A stretch of DNA of 45,312 nt from Bacteroidota bacterium (GTDB lineage: Bacteria; Bacteroidota; Ignavibacteria; Kryptoniales; JAKASW01): assembly GCA_021794075.1 (NCBI GenBank), contig JAJYRM010000020.1:1-45312 (forward strand), read 5' to 3'. Made by a program: the position numbers and the translations under genes. A model generated the notes under the pieces. That model worked only from the letters and a program-made list of their open reading frames with translations, made no database searches and was not told where the DNA came from. Positions 18,201-24,691 of the stretch are shown here, one piece after another. Position 1 is the stretch's first letter; each line of letters begins with the position of its first letter.

Positions 18201-18711
18201 GGCAAAATTTGGGAAGCGTGTCGGGACCATATTCTCATACGTCATGAATAATTATTGGAATACCAATTACGTCGCCGCGCAGGGAGGGAAATTCACGTTT
18301 CGATACGTGATGACAAGCGGCCGCGACCTTACTCCCGCAGAAATGAGCCGGTTCGGCTGGAACGAGATGACTCCCATCGAAGTAGACAGGGTAACCCCGA
18401 ATGACGCCCGGTACTGGCGGCGAAGTTCAATGTTTAAACCCGAGAAGAGTTTCTTGAAGATGAATTCGCGTGATGTCGTGCTCTCCGATTGGAAGCGCGC
18501 CCAAAACAATCGGGGTACTATAATGCGATTTATAGAGATGAACGGCAGCACAGATACCGTCCGCGTCTCCACGCCGCTGGTGCACATCGGGTCGGTATGG
18601 GAATGCGACGCCATGGAACGCGACGAGCGGAAACTTACTTTGACTTCGAGCGGCTTCAAGTTCATCATTAAGCCGTTTCAGATTGAGACTATCAGAGTCG
18701 AGGGCGATTGA
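15220..18711 (+). CDS. exported GH38-family alpha-mannosidase-like glycoside hydrolase
   Basis: Very large secreted enzyme of 1163 aa. The signal peptide is about residues 1-24 (ALSGAGSAA). Residues about 25-210 form a beta-sandwich resembling the carbohydrate-binding domain of rhamnogalacturonan-lyase-type proteins. The GH38 catalytic domain begins with SIHLDVGFTDY, giving zinc ligands His322 and Asp324. Then comes NITDVPSYSWSY with Asp433 as expected nucleophile and zinc ligand, and LYDEHTWG at 649-656, a signature of bacterial GH38 enzymes. The C-terminal half contains the usual mannosidase beta domains (NRYYRIVLDPGSGAVRSIFDK). It probably removes alpha-mannose or a related sugar outside the cytoplasm. 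It is a single-gene unit between two terminator-like hairpins. The substrate linkage cannot be told. Confidence 0.8.
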   Translation: MRNRIIQLNIIALAFFALSGAGSAATRVVWRIGRFDHSSREFHGERSFVQRRERKPTMTHVVYSIGRSTWKDWPDYLPTRNGNSDDKSGPSYAIRFNMKKQPTGIYIFRAAFTNLDLLGGGMDARRRLSILRLNINGRAGEAYQHPRWHATSDGRKVLDDAIDLLIPTEYLKLGMNTLTLSAFDNPPAHNASSNSGLYFDALELLNDTGNTFDKREVSVRVEPTVFYKHVDGGLSEIVDVFASFNVPSEGGRISLSVDGHDYNKTLSGTRSFGEWKASFEVPEFSPGTNAVVLAVVNGQMEQFRETLTPAKKWDVFMIPSIHLDVGFTDYRPKVALLQGQVIGEAMHLIKAHPDFNYSPDGFWAVQHFFEDRSKVERNRFLKLAADKKLFVPAQYANLLTGFASTETLIRSLYPAYQFDREHDLPFNYANITDVPSYSWSYASVLADAGIKYFEAASNNGHAPIFRLGGLDGRTPFWWEGPDGKKVFMWYTKRYAQMARLFGVKPDIKIGEDALPRFLGFYSRPSYKSDAVIVFGDQHENAYMDPGFASLAGKWDSIYAYPHLSYSGIAEAMSHIRKQFGKDIPVIRGDGGPYWEDGIASDAKFASIDRKTEQMALSAEKLSTMTSLLDPRIELSRTLLNNMWQNILLYDEHTWGSSEDISDPGSIQSVSQLAAKHLFALRARHDCMTIIRTSADAISERIGARAQTLVAFNTLNWARGGMINADIPIGSRVFDAVNGRVVPFQILGKWRTVQKVRFESGKISPLGYKSFVVRRVKTHPVSSAAGPATDTLENRYYRIVLDPGSGAVRSIFDKQLGKELVNQASPYRFDQYVYVTSGNKSPLLFPGPGGHGRKAANLTIYHASAGRLVSVKREPYGTVALLRSSGKNTPEIETKIILFTGEKKIEFVNHVYKKKVYSKEAVYFAFPFSMNDPKFRYETQNGYVNPSQDLLPGAGREWFSVQHWVAVTEGGVTAEIVPVNSSLVTFGDIVRGKWPAKFGKRVGTIFSYVMNNYWNTNYVAAQGGKFTFRYVMTSGRDLTPAEMSRFGWNEMTPIEVDRVTPNDARYWRRSSMFKPEKSFLKMNSRDVVLSDWKRAQNNRGTIMRFIEMNGSTDTVRVSTPLVHIGSVWECDAMERDERKLTLTSSGFKFIIKPFQIETIRVEGD

Positions 18712-18730
18712 TTCTTCATCCGGCTCTTAC

Positions 18731-18774
18731 ACCCCGAAGCCTCAGCTTTTGTCAATTTAGAATATTTTCGGGGT
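18731..18774. other. inverted repeat between the GH38 gene and the cysteine operon promoter
   Basis: ACCCCGAA (18731-18738) and TTCGGGGT (18767-18774) are perfect complements around 28 bases, ending 6 bases before the -35 of the next promoter. There is no T run, so a terminator is doubtful. An operator dyad or 3'-end structure is possible. Confidence 0.4.
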
Positions 18775-18780
18775 TAAAGC

Positions 18781-18811
18781 TTGACAAAATAATCAAGTAT
18801 TTCTAACTTTT
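18781..18811 (+). promoter_or_regulatory. promoter of the cysteine/sulfite operon
   Basis: TTGACA at 18781-18786 and TAACTTTT at 18804-18811, with TTG-N20-TA spacing as in the other promoter here (9834). The predicted start lies within a few bases of the ATG at 18819, so the first reading frame would be nearly leaderless. Confidence 0.6.
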
Positions 18812-18818
18812 AGTCGTA

Positions 18819-18923
18819 ATGAGAAACCTTTTGCAGATACCCGGCGGAATGCGCTCCTGCGCCTGTTGTTGTTCCTGTATGACGACCGACTCGGTTTCGC
18901 GAAGGTGCGGGTCTTTGAGTTGA
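18819..18923 (+). CDS. cysteine-rich leader peptide (34 aa)
   Basis: An ATG-initiated frame of 34 codons, too short for ordinary gene calling. The peptide begins MRNLLQIPGGMRS and continues C-A-C-C-C-S-C at residues 14-20, with a sixth Cys at residue 30, ending at TGA (18921-18923). Six cysteines in 34 codons, five of them within seven, is far above chance. It precedes the operon that makes cysteine and ends 26 bases before a terminator-like hairpin. No ribosome site lies before it, but the promoter would make the transcript start at or just before the ATG. Ribosome stalling at Cys codons when charged Cys-tRNA is scarce would be the signal. Polycysteine leaderless leader ORFs acting as cysteine attenuators are known in mycobacteria; here it is inferred. 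Confidence 0.7.
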   Translation: MRNLLQIPGGMRSCACCCSCMTTDSVSRRCGSLS

Positions 18924-18949
18924 ACTAGAACCGCTAAATAAGATTTTTG

Positions 18950-18988
18950 AAGCCCTTCGTCGAACACCGGCGAAGGGCTTTTCATTTT
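18950..18988 (+). terminator. attenuator hairpin before the sulfite reductase gene
   Basis: AAGCCCTTCG (18950-18959) pairs perfectly with CGAAGGGCTT (18971-18980), followed by TTCATTTT up to the ATG at 18989. It is a terminator-like structure placed directly before the operon's first enzyme gene. The 3' arm also holds the only Shine-Dalgarno-like bases (AAGGG), so it could block translation as well. CGAAGG at 18900-18905, at the end of the leader peptide frame, can pair instead with CCTTCG at 18954-18959, a plausible antiterminator. Confidence 0.6.
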
Positions 18989-20824
18989 ATGGAGCTTCCC
19001 GGCATCGAGCTCAAAAGACATTCCGGGAAGGTCGTAGAGGAGGAGATTGAGTTGGACCTTAATGAAACGCAAACAAACTTGACGAGTATAGATACTGCCG
19101 AAGCTTACGCGGAAGACGCAGAGAAGATGAGGCGTGCAGTCTCGAGGGTTAAAACCGGGGAGATTTCCGAAGAGGAGTTCAAGAAGTTCAGGCTCCAACT
19201 CGGAATCTATGGACAGAGACCGGACCAGCAGGGGTTCAGCATGGTTCGCGTGAAGCTTCCTTACGGACTATTGACATCATCCCAAGTCCGTCAGGTCGGA
19301 AAAATCGCCAGAGATTTCGCGGACGGTATCGCGCACGTCACGACGAGACAGGACATCCAACTTCACTGGGTGAGACTAGAAAATGTCCCGGAGCTGATGG
19401 AGACGCTGAACGAAGTTGGTCTTACGACTCGTGAGGCGTGCGGAAATACAGTGCGCAACATAGTTGGATCTCCCCTTGCCGGAGTTTCCAGCGATGAGGC
19501 ATTCGACGTTACTCCGTATTCTCATCTCCTCGCTAAACATTTCCTGCGGAATGAATTAAGTCAGACCCTGCCGCGAAAATTCAAAATATCCTTCTCCGGG
19601 AGCGCGGACGAGCGCGACGCGATAATACCATGGATACATGACATCGGATACGTCGCGGACATGAGAAATATCGACGGCGCGGCGGTCCGGGGATTCAAAG
19701 TGTTCGTCGGCGGAGGACTCGGTGCCCAGCCGCGTGTTGCCGATGTACTCGAAGAGTTTCTCCCCGCGGAACTTCTGATTCCGACAACTGAGGCGATCGT
19801 GAAAGTTTTCAACGACCATGGAAACAGACAGATCAGATCGAAGGCGAGAATGAAGTATGTCTTATGGAAGCTGGGCTTTGAAGAATTCAAGCGGCTTGTA
19901 CGTGAGGAGAGGGAAAGGGTGCTTGCTTCAGGGAGAACATTTCCTGAGGCGGAGACAACTGAAGAAGAAGGATATCACCCGATATCTGATCCCGGAATTC
20001 CCCAAACTAAGGGTGATTCCGAGTTTAATCGCTGGCTTGGCTCCAACGTCTTTCCGCAAAGACAACGAGGCTATAACGCGGTATACGTGAACACTACCAT
20101 CGGCGATTTTACAGTAGACCAACTGTTTGAGCTGGGCAGGATAGCGGATAAATATACGAATGGAAGAATGCGTACGACAGCACAGCAGGATATTGTTCTG
20201 CGATGGATCAGATCGTCCGATATCGCTTCAATCTATAATGAGTTGAGACGTGTCGGCCTTCACCAGGCGGGCGCCCAAGAAATAGCAAACGTAACCTCCT
20301 GCCCCGGAGCTGACACGTGCAATCTCGGCATCACCCATTCACGAGCGCTTGGGAAAGAGCTGACTCAACTTCTTCACCGGCACCCCGACTGGAACACTCT
20401 CCTTAAAGGGCTCAGGATCAAGATAAGCGGTTGCCCGAATTCCTGTGGTCAACATCACATTGCCGCTATCGGATTTCATGGAGCGACGAAGAAGGTGGAC
20501 GGAGGTGAGATACCATCATACCTGCTTTCGATCGGCGGAGGGATGAATTCCGGCAAATATACTTTTGGTGGAACGCTCGGAAGAATACCGGCTCGTCACG
20601 CACCTGAGGCGGTAACGAGAATCATAAAGCGATACTTGTCAAACAGAACGGAGAGTGAAAATTTCTGGCAGTTTTGCGAACGAGTCGGGGTGCCGGCGTT
20701 TCGCGATGATATCAAAGACCTCGCGGACTTGCGTCCCGAGAAACTGACTAAGGATCTGTTTGTCGATCTCGGACAGGATAAACTTTTCGCGGCGGAGTCT
20801 GGCGAAGGGGAATGCGCAGCATGA
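18989..20824 (+). CDS. sir: sirohaem- and [4Fe-4S]-dependent ferredoxin-type sulfite/nitrite reductase
   Basis: Cytoplasmic enzyme of 611 aa that reduces sulfite to sulfide (or nitrite to ammonia) with six electrons. It has the duplicated ferrodoxin-like plus sirohaem-domain layout. The sirohaem/iron-sulfur cluster cysteines are Cys438 and Cys444 (TSCPGADTC) and Cys482 and Cys486 (SGCPNSCGQHH). RQDIQLHW in the first half and QQDIVLRWI in the second are the paired sirohaem-contact motifs. I take the ATG at 18989 rather than the TTG at 18947, which lies within the attenuator hairpin. Placement with cysG and a cysteine synthase argues for sulfite as the substrate. The following gene overlaps as ATGA. 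Confidence 0.9.
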   Translation: MELPGIELKRHSGKVVEEEIELDLNETQTNLTSIDTAEAYAEDAEKMRRAVSRVKTGEISEEEFKKFRLQLGIYGQRPDQQGFSMVRVKLPYGLLTSSQVRQVGKIARDFADGIAHVTTRQDIQLHWVRLENVPELMETLNEVGLTTREACGNTVRNIVGSPLAGVSSDEAFDVTPYSHLLAKHFLRNELSQTLPRKFKISFSGSADERDAIIPWIHDIGYVADMRNIDGAAVRGFKVFVGGGLGAQPRVADVLEEFLPAELLIPTTEAIVKVFNDHGNRQIRSKARMKYVLWKLGFEEFKRLVREERERVLASGRTFPEAETTEEEGYHPISDPGIPQTKGDSEFNRWLGSNVFPQRQRGYNAVYVNTTIGDFTVDQLFELGRIADKYTNGRMRTTAQQDIVLRWIRSSDIASIYNELRRVGLHQAGAQEIANVTSCPGADTCNLGITHSRALGKELTQLLHRHPDWNTLLKGLRIKISGCPNSCGQHHIAAIGFHGATKKVDGGEIPSYLLSIGGGMNSGKYTFGGTLGRIPARHAPEAVTRIIKRYLSNRTESENFWQFCERVGVPAFRDDIKDLADLRPEKLTKDLFVDLGQDKLFAAESGEGECAA

Positions 20825-21390
20825 TTAGTAAAGAGCGGACTACCTTCGCCGGATCCGCCGGGCGGATCTATACTATTCGTCGTATGGAAAGAGAGGAAAG
20901 ATTTTCAATCATCGACAGAATTGACAAAATGCCCTCGGTAAATCTTTCTCCGTCGCTCTGGTTCGAAATCAGTACATTGGCATCCGGAAATGGTGATGTC
21001 GCGCGAGCCTTTGCCGGTAGAAAAGAGTACGAGCACGTCTTTGCCGCGCTTCGCGCCGGTAAAATACTTTTGCGCCTCCAGCCACTATTAATAGTCGATG
21101 AAGATGAAGAGGCGGCTCTTGATGTTCCGGGCGAGGTGATCCTGAGAGACTTGAATGGAAAAAATATAGCGCTGATGCACCTTAGCGAGAAATTCAGGAT
21201 TGACGCCGATTATTTGAAGCTGATCGTCGAAAAGAACGAGGACTCGGATACTCTCATTCATGAGTACCTCCGTTGCGGCTATGGTCTAGCTATCGCGGGT
21301 GACATAGAGTTAGTAAGTACGGAGAAGGAGGCAAGTTCGGCTGGCCAGATGACGGAGCCCGCTGAGGCAAGGAAGGGGAGTGTGGAATGA
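20821..21390 (+). CDS. stand-alone ATP-sulfurylase N-terminal (PUA-like) domain protein
   Basis: A 189-aa protein starting at the ATG that overlaps the sir stop (ATGA); another ATG lies at 20812. The segment MPSVNLSPSLWFEISTLASG, an E-Y-x-x-V position (KEYEHVFAALR), then GEVILRDLNGKNIALMHL and EKFRIDADYL, and finally YGLAIAGDIELV follow in order the N-terminal domain of ATP sulfurylases (LPSWxLTxRQ, DYxxVV, ALRDxxGxxLAxLxVxxxWxxD, YxGGxVE). The catalytic domain with its HxGH motifs is absent and not found elsewhere in the window. The domain may therefore act as a regulatory or binding module for sulfur assimilation. The identification is by motif reading only. The CysG gene overlaps its stop (ATGA). 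Confidence 0.55.
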   Translation: MISKERTTFAGSAGRIYTIRRMEREERFSIIDRIDKMPSVNLSPSLWFEISTLASGNGDVARAFAGRKEYEHVFAALRAGKILLRLQPLLIVDEDEEAALDVPGEVILRDLNGKNIALMHLSEKFRIDADYLKLIVEKNEDSDTLIHEYLRCGYGLAIAGDIELVSTEKEASSAGQMTEPAEARKGSVE

Positions 21391-22853
21391 ACCGGTTATA
21401 TCCCATGTTTATGAAAATTTGCGGACAGCCTGTCCTCGTTGTGGGGGGAGGCAACGTCGGAGAGCAGAAAATAAGGAGCCTTCTTGAGTGCAGCGCGAGG
21501 GTTACCGTAATCTCTCCCACCGTCACTCCTTGGATTGAGGCCCGCTCGATTTCGTCAGAAGTTCTCCTGGAAAGGCGCGAGTATGCCGCCGGCGATGCGG
21601 CGGGCTACGTTCTAGTGATAGCGGCAACGAACGATCTTGCCGCGCAGAAGCAGATATATTCGGATGCCACTTCACTAAACATTCCTGTCAACGTCGCGGA
21701 CGAACCTGAGCTCTGCACGTTCTATCTCGGATCTGTGTTTCAGAAAGGCAATTTGAAAGTCGCTGTGTCTACCAACGGACTCAGTCCGACGACGGGGAAA
21801 ATTATCCGCGACAGGATCGCCAGGGAGTTTGGGATAAAATATCCTGAGCTCATAGACAGTGCCGGTAGGTTGCGATCGGGGATAAGAGAGGCGTTCCCGG
21901 ATTACGAAACTAGAAAGATGGTACAGGAGCAATATGTCGCCAGTGAACTCCGACGAACTGAAAAATATGATGAAACTGGAGATGAGCATCAGGAAGTGAA
22001 GGTCGGCAACAGAATTCCTGAAAATGAAGAATTCAAGATCGAAGCGCGAGTCTCGGGTAAAGTGTTCCTCGTAGGAGCCGGGCCCGGAGATCCGGAGCTG
22101 ATTTCGGTGAAAGGATTGCGGATACTGCGTTCGGCGGATGTCGTACTTTATGACGCGCTGGTTTGCGATGCGCTCCTCTCCGAAGCGTCGCATGACGCCG
22201 AAGTGCTCTACGTCGGAAAGAGGGCGGGATATTCATGCATGAAGCAGGAAGAGATTAACGGCATTCTCATTCGAAAGGCCCGCGAAGGGAAACGGGTCGT
22301 GAGGTTGAAGTGCGGTGATCCTTTTGTCTTTGGCCGGGGAGGAGAAGAATCAGATGTGCTTCAACGCGCGGGAATTGAAGTCGAGATCGTCCCCGGTATC
22401 ACCGCGGGCACGGGTGTGCCTGCCTCAATAGGGATCCCTCTCACGCATCGCAAAAACGCATCGAGCGTTCTCTTTGTGACAGGACACGAGGCCCCGCTGA
22501 AGGGGCAAGAGCGCGTCGACTGGGCTTCGGCCGCCCACGCCGACACGATTGTTATCTATATGGGAACGAGAAACCTTCATCATATCTCAGAACAACTGAC
22601 ATCCCACGGCGTGCCCGACTTCAAACCTGCCGCGGTAATATTCGGCGGTACTACCGATAATGAGAAGGTGGTTACGGGCACACTGGGAAACATTTCGGAC
22701 AGAGCGAGCGAGATCGAAACGGATCTCCCGGGACTTATTGTCATCGGTGAAACTGTCAAGTTTCTCTCTACCGGCATTGTTCGCCATACATCAACGCCCC
22801 AGGGCATCTCCGCACAAGAAAGGATATCTTATGTTGAGCAGCTATTTGTGTAG
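21387..22853 (+). CDS. cysG: fused sirohaem synthase (precorrin-2 dehydrogenase/ferrochelatase plus uroporphyrinogen-III methyltransferase)
   Basis: Makes the sirohaem cofactor for the sulfite reductase two genes upstream. Residues about 1-190 are the NAD-dependent dehydrogenase/ferrochelatase part (VLVVGGGNVGEQKI, with SPTVTPWIE and VNVADEPELCTFYLGS). A charged linker (about 195-222) leads to the SAM-dependent uroporphyrinogen-III methyltransferase (VFLVGAGPGDPELISVKG, VRLKCGDPFVFGRGGEE, PGITAGTGVPASIGIPLTHR, ending IVIGETVKF). At 488 aa it is slightly longer than Escherichia coli CysG. Its ATG overlaps the preceding stop and its 3' end overlaps the next small gene by 23 bases, so these genes are tightly coupled. 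Confidence 0.93.
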   Translation: MNRLYPMFMKICGQPVLVVGGGNVGEQKIRSLLECSARVTVISPTVTPWIEARSISSEVLLERREYAAGDAAGYVLVIAATNDLAAQKQIYSDATSLNIPVNVADEPELCTFYLGSVFQKGNLKVAVSTNGLSPTTGKIIRDRIAREFGIKYPELIDSAGRLRSGIREAFPDYETRKMVQEQYVASELRRTEKYDETGDEHQEVKVGNRIPENEEFKIEARVSGKVFLVGAGPGDPELISVKGLRILRSADVVLYDALVCDALLSEASHDAEVLYVGKRAGYSCMKQEEINGILIRKAREGKRVVRLKCGDPFVFGRGGEESDVLQRAGIEVEIVPGITAGTGVPASIGIPLTHRKNASSVLFVTGHEAPLKGQERVDWASAAHADTIVIYMGTRNLHHISEQLTSHGVPDFKPAAVIFGGTTDNEKVVTGTLGNISDRASEIETDLPGLIVIGETVKFLSTGIVRHTSTPQGISAQERISYVEQLFV

Positions 22854-23121
22854 TGTGGATGGATGCGCCGGCGAGTGCGCGGCGCGCGGTCTTTGCTGGA
22901 AACATTACATGAGATTTCGTAGGTACGGGAATGTGTCGTTTCAAAAACGTCGCTACCGGAAATCGCCGAAGTGCCGCTACTGCGGTGTTAGAAACCCCGA
23001 TGCTTTTTATCCGCAGTACAAGAGTATCTGCAAAGGGTGCAAGAAGCTGCGAGCAGTAAACAGGCAAAGGGCGGTGTTCGTTTCGCAAGTGGCGGCGGCC
23101 CATCATAAGGTGGAGGCGTGA
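22831..23121 (+). CDS. small double zinc-ribbon protein
   Basis: A 96-aa basic protein. The ATG at 22831 follows AAGAAAGGAT and starts inside the end of cysG. The first cluster is C7-x4-C12-x3-C16-x5-C22-x2-H25, resembling the CxxxxC...GLCWKHYMRFRRYGN zinc motif found in phage and HNH-associated proteins. The second is C48-x2-C51-x15-C67-x2-C70, a treble-clef-like ribbon (CRYCG...CKGC). Arg and Lys are abundant between them, as expected for nucleic-acid binding. Its stop overlaps the next gene's GTG region, and RBS-like GGAGG in its tail serves the cysteine synthase. A regulator that senses Zn or thiol status of the operon is possible but unproven. Confidence 0.7.
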   Translation: MLSSYLCSVDGCAGECAARGLCWKHYMRFRRYGNVSFQKRRYRKSPKCRYCGVRNPDAFYPQYKSICKGCKKLRAVNRQRAVFVSQVAAAHHKVEA

Positions 23122-23123
23122 GC

Positions 23124-24143
23124 ATGCGTCGGTATCTGGATCGGACTGGAGAATCTCGTTTTGATCAGGAGTTCGCGGAATTAGGTGAATCTGGCAGAGA
23201 TTCCATTCTCTCTCACATAGGCAATACACCGCTTGTCCGCATCAGGAGAGTCACAGAAGGAATCGATAGAGTCGCGGTTTTCGCGAAGGCTGAATGGTTC
23301 AATCCCGGAGGTTCCGTCAAGGATAGGGCCGCATTTGCCATGATCCGTGAGGCGGAACTGTCCGGCGCGCTCACCAGGGACAAAACAATAATCGACGCGA
23401 CGAGCGGGAATACCGGTATTGCTTACGCCATGATAGGAAGCGCGCTTGGCTATCGTGTTGTTCTTGCTCTCCCTTCCAACGCGAGCACGGAAAGAAAGGC
23501 GGCGCTTCGCGCATACGGTGCGGAAGTAATCCTGACGGATCCACTTAGTGGTACAGATGGGGCCCAGCAACGCGTAAAGAAGATAGTCGCTGCGGAGCCC
23601 AGTAAATATTTCTATCCGGATCAATATAGCAATCCGGCCAACTGGCTTGCGCATTACAGGACGACAGGGCCCGAAATATGGGAGCAATCGGAACACAGCA
23701 TCACGCACTTCGTGGCGGGGCTTGGGACGACCGGGACATTCATCGGTACATCGCGCCGATTAAAGGAGTTCAACCCTGACATACGCTGCGTGTCGTTTCA
23801 GCCCGACTCGCCTCTACACGGCCTGGAAGGTTTGAAACATCTCGGCACTTCTATAGTGCCGGGTATCTATGACGAATCTGTCGCGGACGAGGAGCTCACT
23901 ATCTCCACGGAAGATGCCTATGAGATGGCCAGAAGGCTGGCCCGCGAAGAAGGGCTGTTCGTCGGTATATCGAGCGGGGCCGCGATGGCCGCCTCGCTGA
24001 AACTTGCCCGCGATATCGAATCGGGCCTCATTGTGACCGTCTTTGCGGACAGCGGTGCCCGCTACGGATCGGAGCTTTTCGAAGTTGATGGCCGTGAGCA
24101 AAGTACGAGGAATGCCGGCCTTGAGGATCAGAGGAATGACTGA
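23124..24143 (+). CDS. cysM: CysM-type cysteine synthase
   Basis: PLP enzyme of 339 aa forming cysteine from an activated serine and a sulfur donor. The PLP Lys is Lys66 in NPGGSVKDRAA. The phosphate loop reads TSGNTGIAYA. The C-terminal GISSGAAMAASL matches the cofactor-binding end of the family. I chose ATG 23124 because GGAGG ends 7 bases upstream; the GTG at 23118 would be too close. In actinobacterial pathways, CysM accepts sulfur from a protein thiocarboxylate (CysO) rather than free sulfide. The next two genes encode a JAMM peptidase and a fused carrier/E1, so the same donor is likely here. Donor specificity is inferred from context. Confidence 0.87.
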   Translation: MRRYLDRTGESRFDQEFAELGESGRDSILSHIGNTPLVRIRRVTEGIDRVAVFAKAEWFNPGGSVKDRAAFAMIREAELSGALTRDKTIIDATSGNTGIAYAMIGSALGYRVVLALPSNASTERKAALRAYGAEVILTDPLSGTDGAQQRVKKIVAAEPSKYFYPDQYSNPANWLAHYRTTGPEIWEQSEHSITHFVAGLGTTGTFIGTSRRLKEFNPDIRCVSFQPDSPLHGLEGLKHLGTSIVPGIYDESVADEELTISTEDAYEMARRLAREEGLFVGISSGAAMAASLKLARDIESGLIVTVFADSGARYGSELFEVDGREQSTRNAGLEDQRND

Positions 24144-24572
24144 ATGGTGAGAATCTCTAAAGAACTGGCGAAGAACATCGAAGATCACGGAAGACAATGC
24201 TACCCGGAGGAATGTTGCGGGATAATGATTGGAAGAAGGGTCGGCGAACTCCGTATTGTTGGCGGCACGTTTGAATTGGACAACAGCCAGGAGGAAAACC
24301 GCAAGAGAAGGTTCTTTGTGACTCCGAAAGAGTATATGCGTGCCGAGAAAGTCGCTGCCGAAAATGGCATGGAACTCCTCGGCTTCTATCATTCTCACCC
24401 CGACCATCCTGCTATACCGTCAGAGTACGACAGGGAACACGCGCTTCCGTGGTTCACTTACATTGTGCTTGCGGTCGCAAAAGGAGAGCCTAAAGTGATG
24501 ACCGCCTGGGAGCTTTCAGAATCGAGAGATAGGTTCCTGGAAAAACATCTATCGGTAGAGCAGAGTCTGTGA
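24144..24572 (+). CDS. mec: JAMM/M67 metallopeptidase (Mec-like)
   Basis: A 142-aa zinc peptidase of the JAB1/MPN/Mov34 family. The catalytic Glu is in PEECCG (residues 21-26), and the JAMM core is H83-S-H85-P, Ser93, Asp96 (HSHPDHPAIPSEYD), with the exact spacing H-x-H-x7-S-x2-D. Mec in mycobacteria releases cysteine from the C-terminus of the sulfur carrier CysO, and JAMM enzymes also trim C-terminal residues off ubiquitin-like carriers. It starts directly after the CysM stop, with GAGGAATG upstream. Because the carrier in the next gene is fused, a second role in cutting after the internal Gly-Gly is attractive. The ORF ends 119 bases before that gene's start. Confidence 0.88.
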   Translation: MVRISKELAKNIEDHGRQCYPEECCGIMIGRRVGELRIVGGTFELDNSQEENRKRRFFVTPKEYMRAEKVAAENGMELLGFYHSHPDHPAIPSEYDREHALPWFTYIVLAVAKGEPKVMTAWELSESRDRFLEKHLSVEQSL

Positions 24573-24691
24573 AGGCTCTCTGAAGTCGAGACTAACGTCG
24601 AACGGCATTGCGCTATTCGATTGAATTTTTCGTTTGCCACTACGTCGCAGGTTGGCATCGGTTTTCAGATATAAAAATGAGGAAAAATAAA

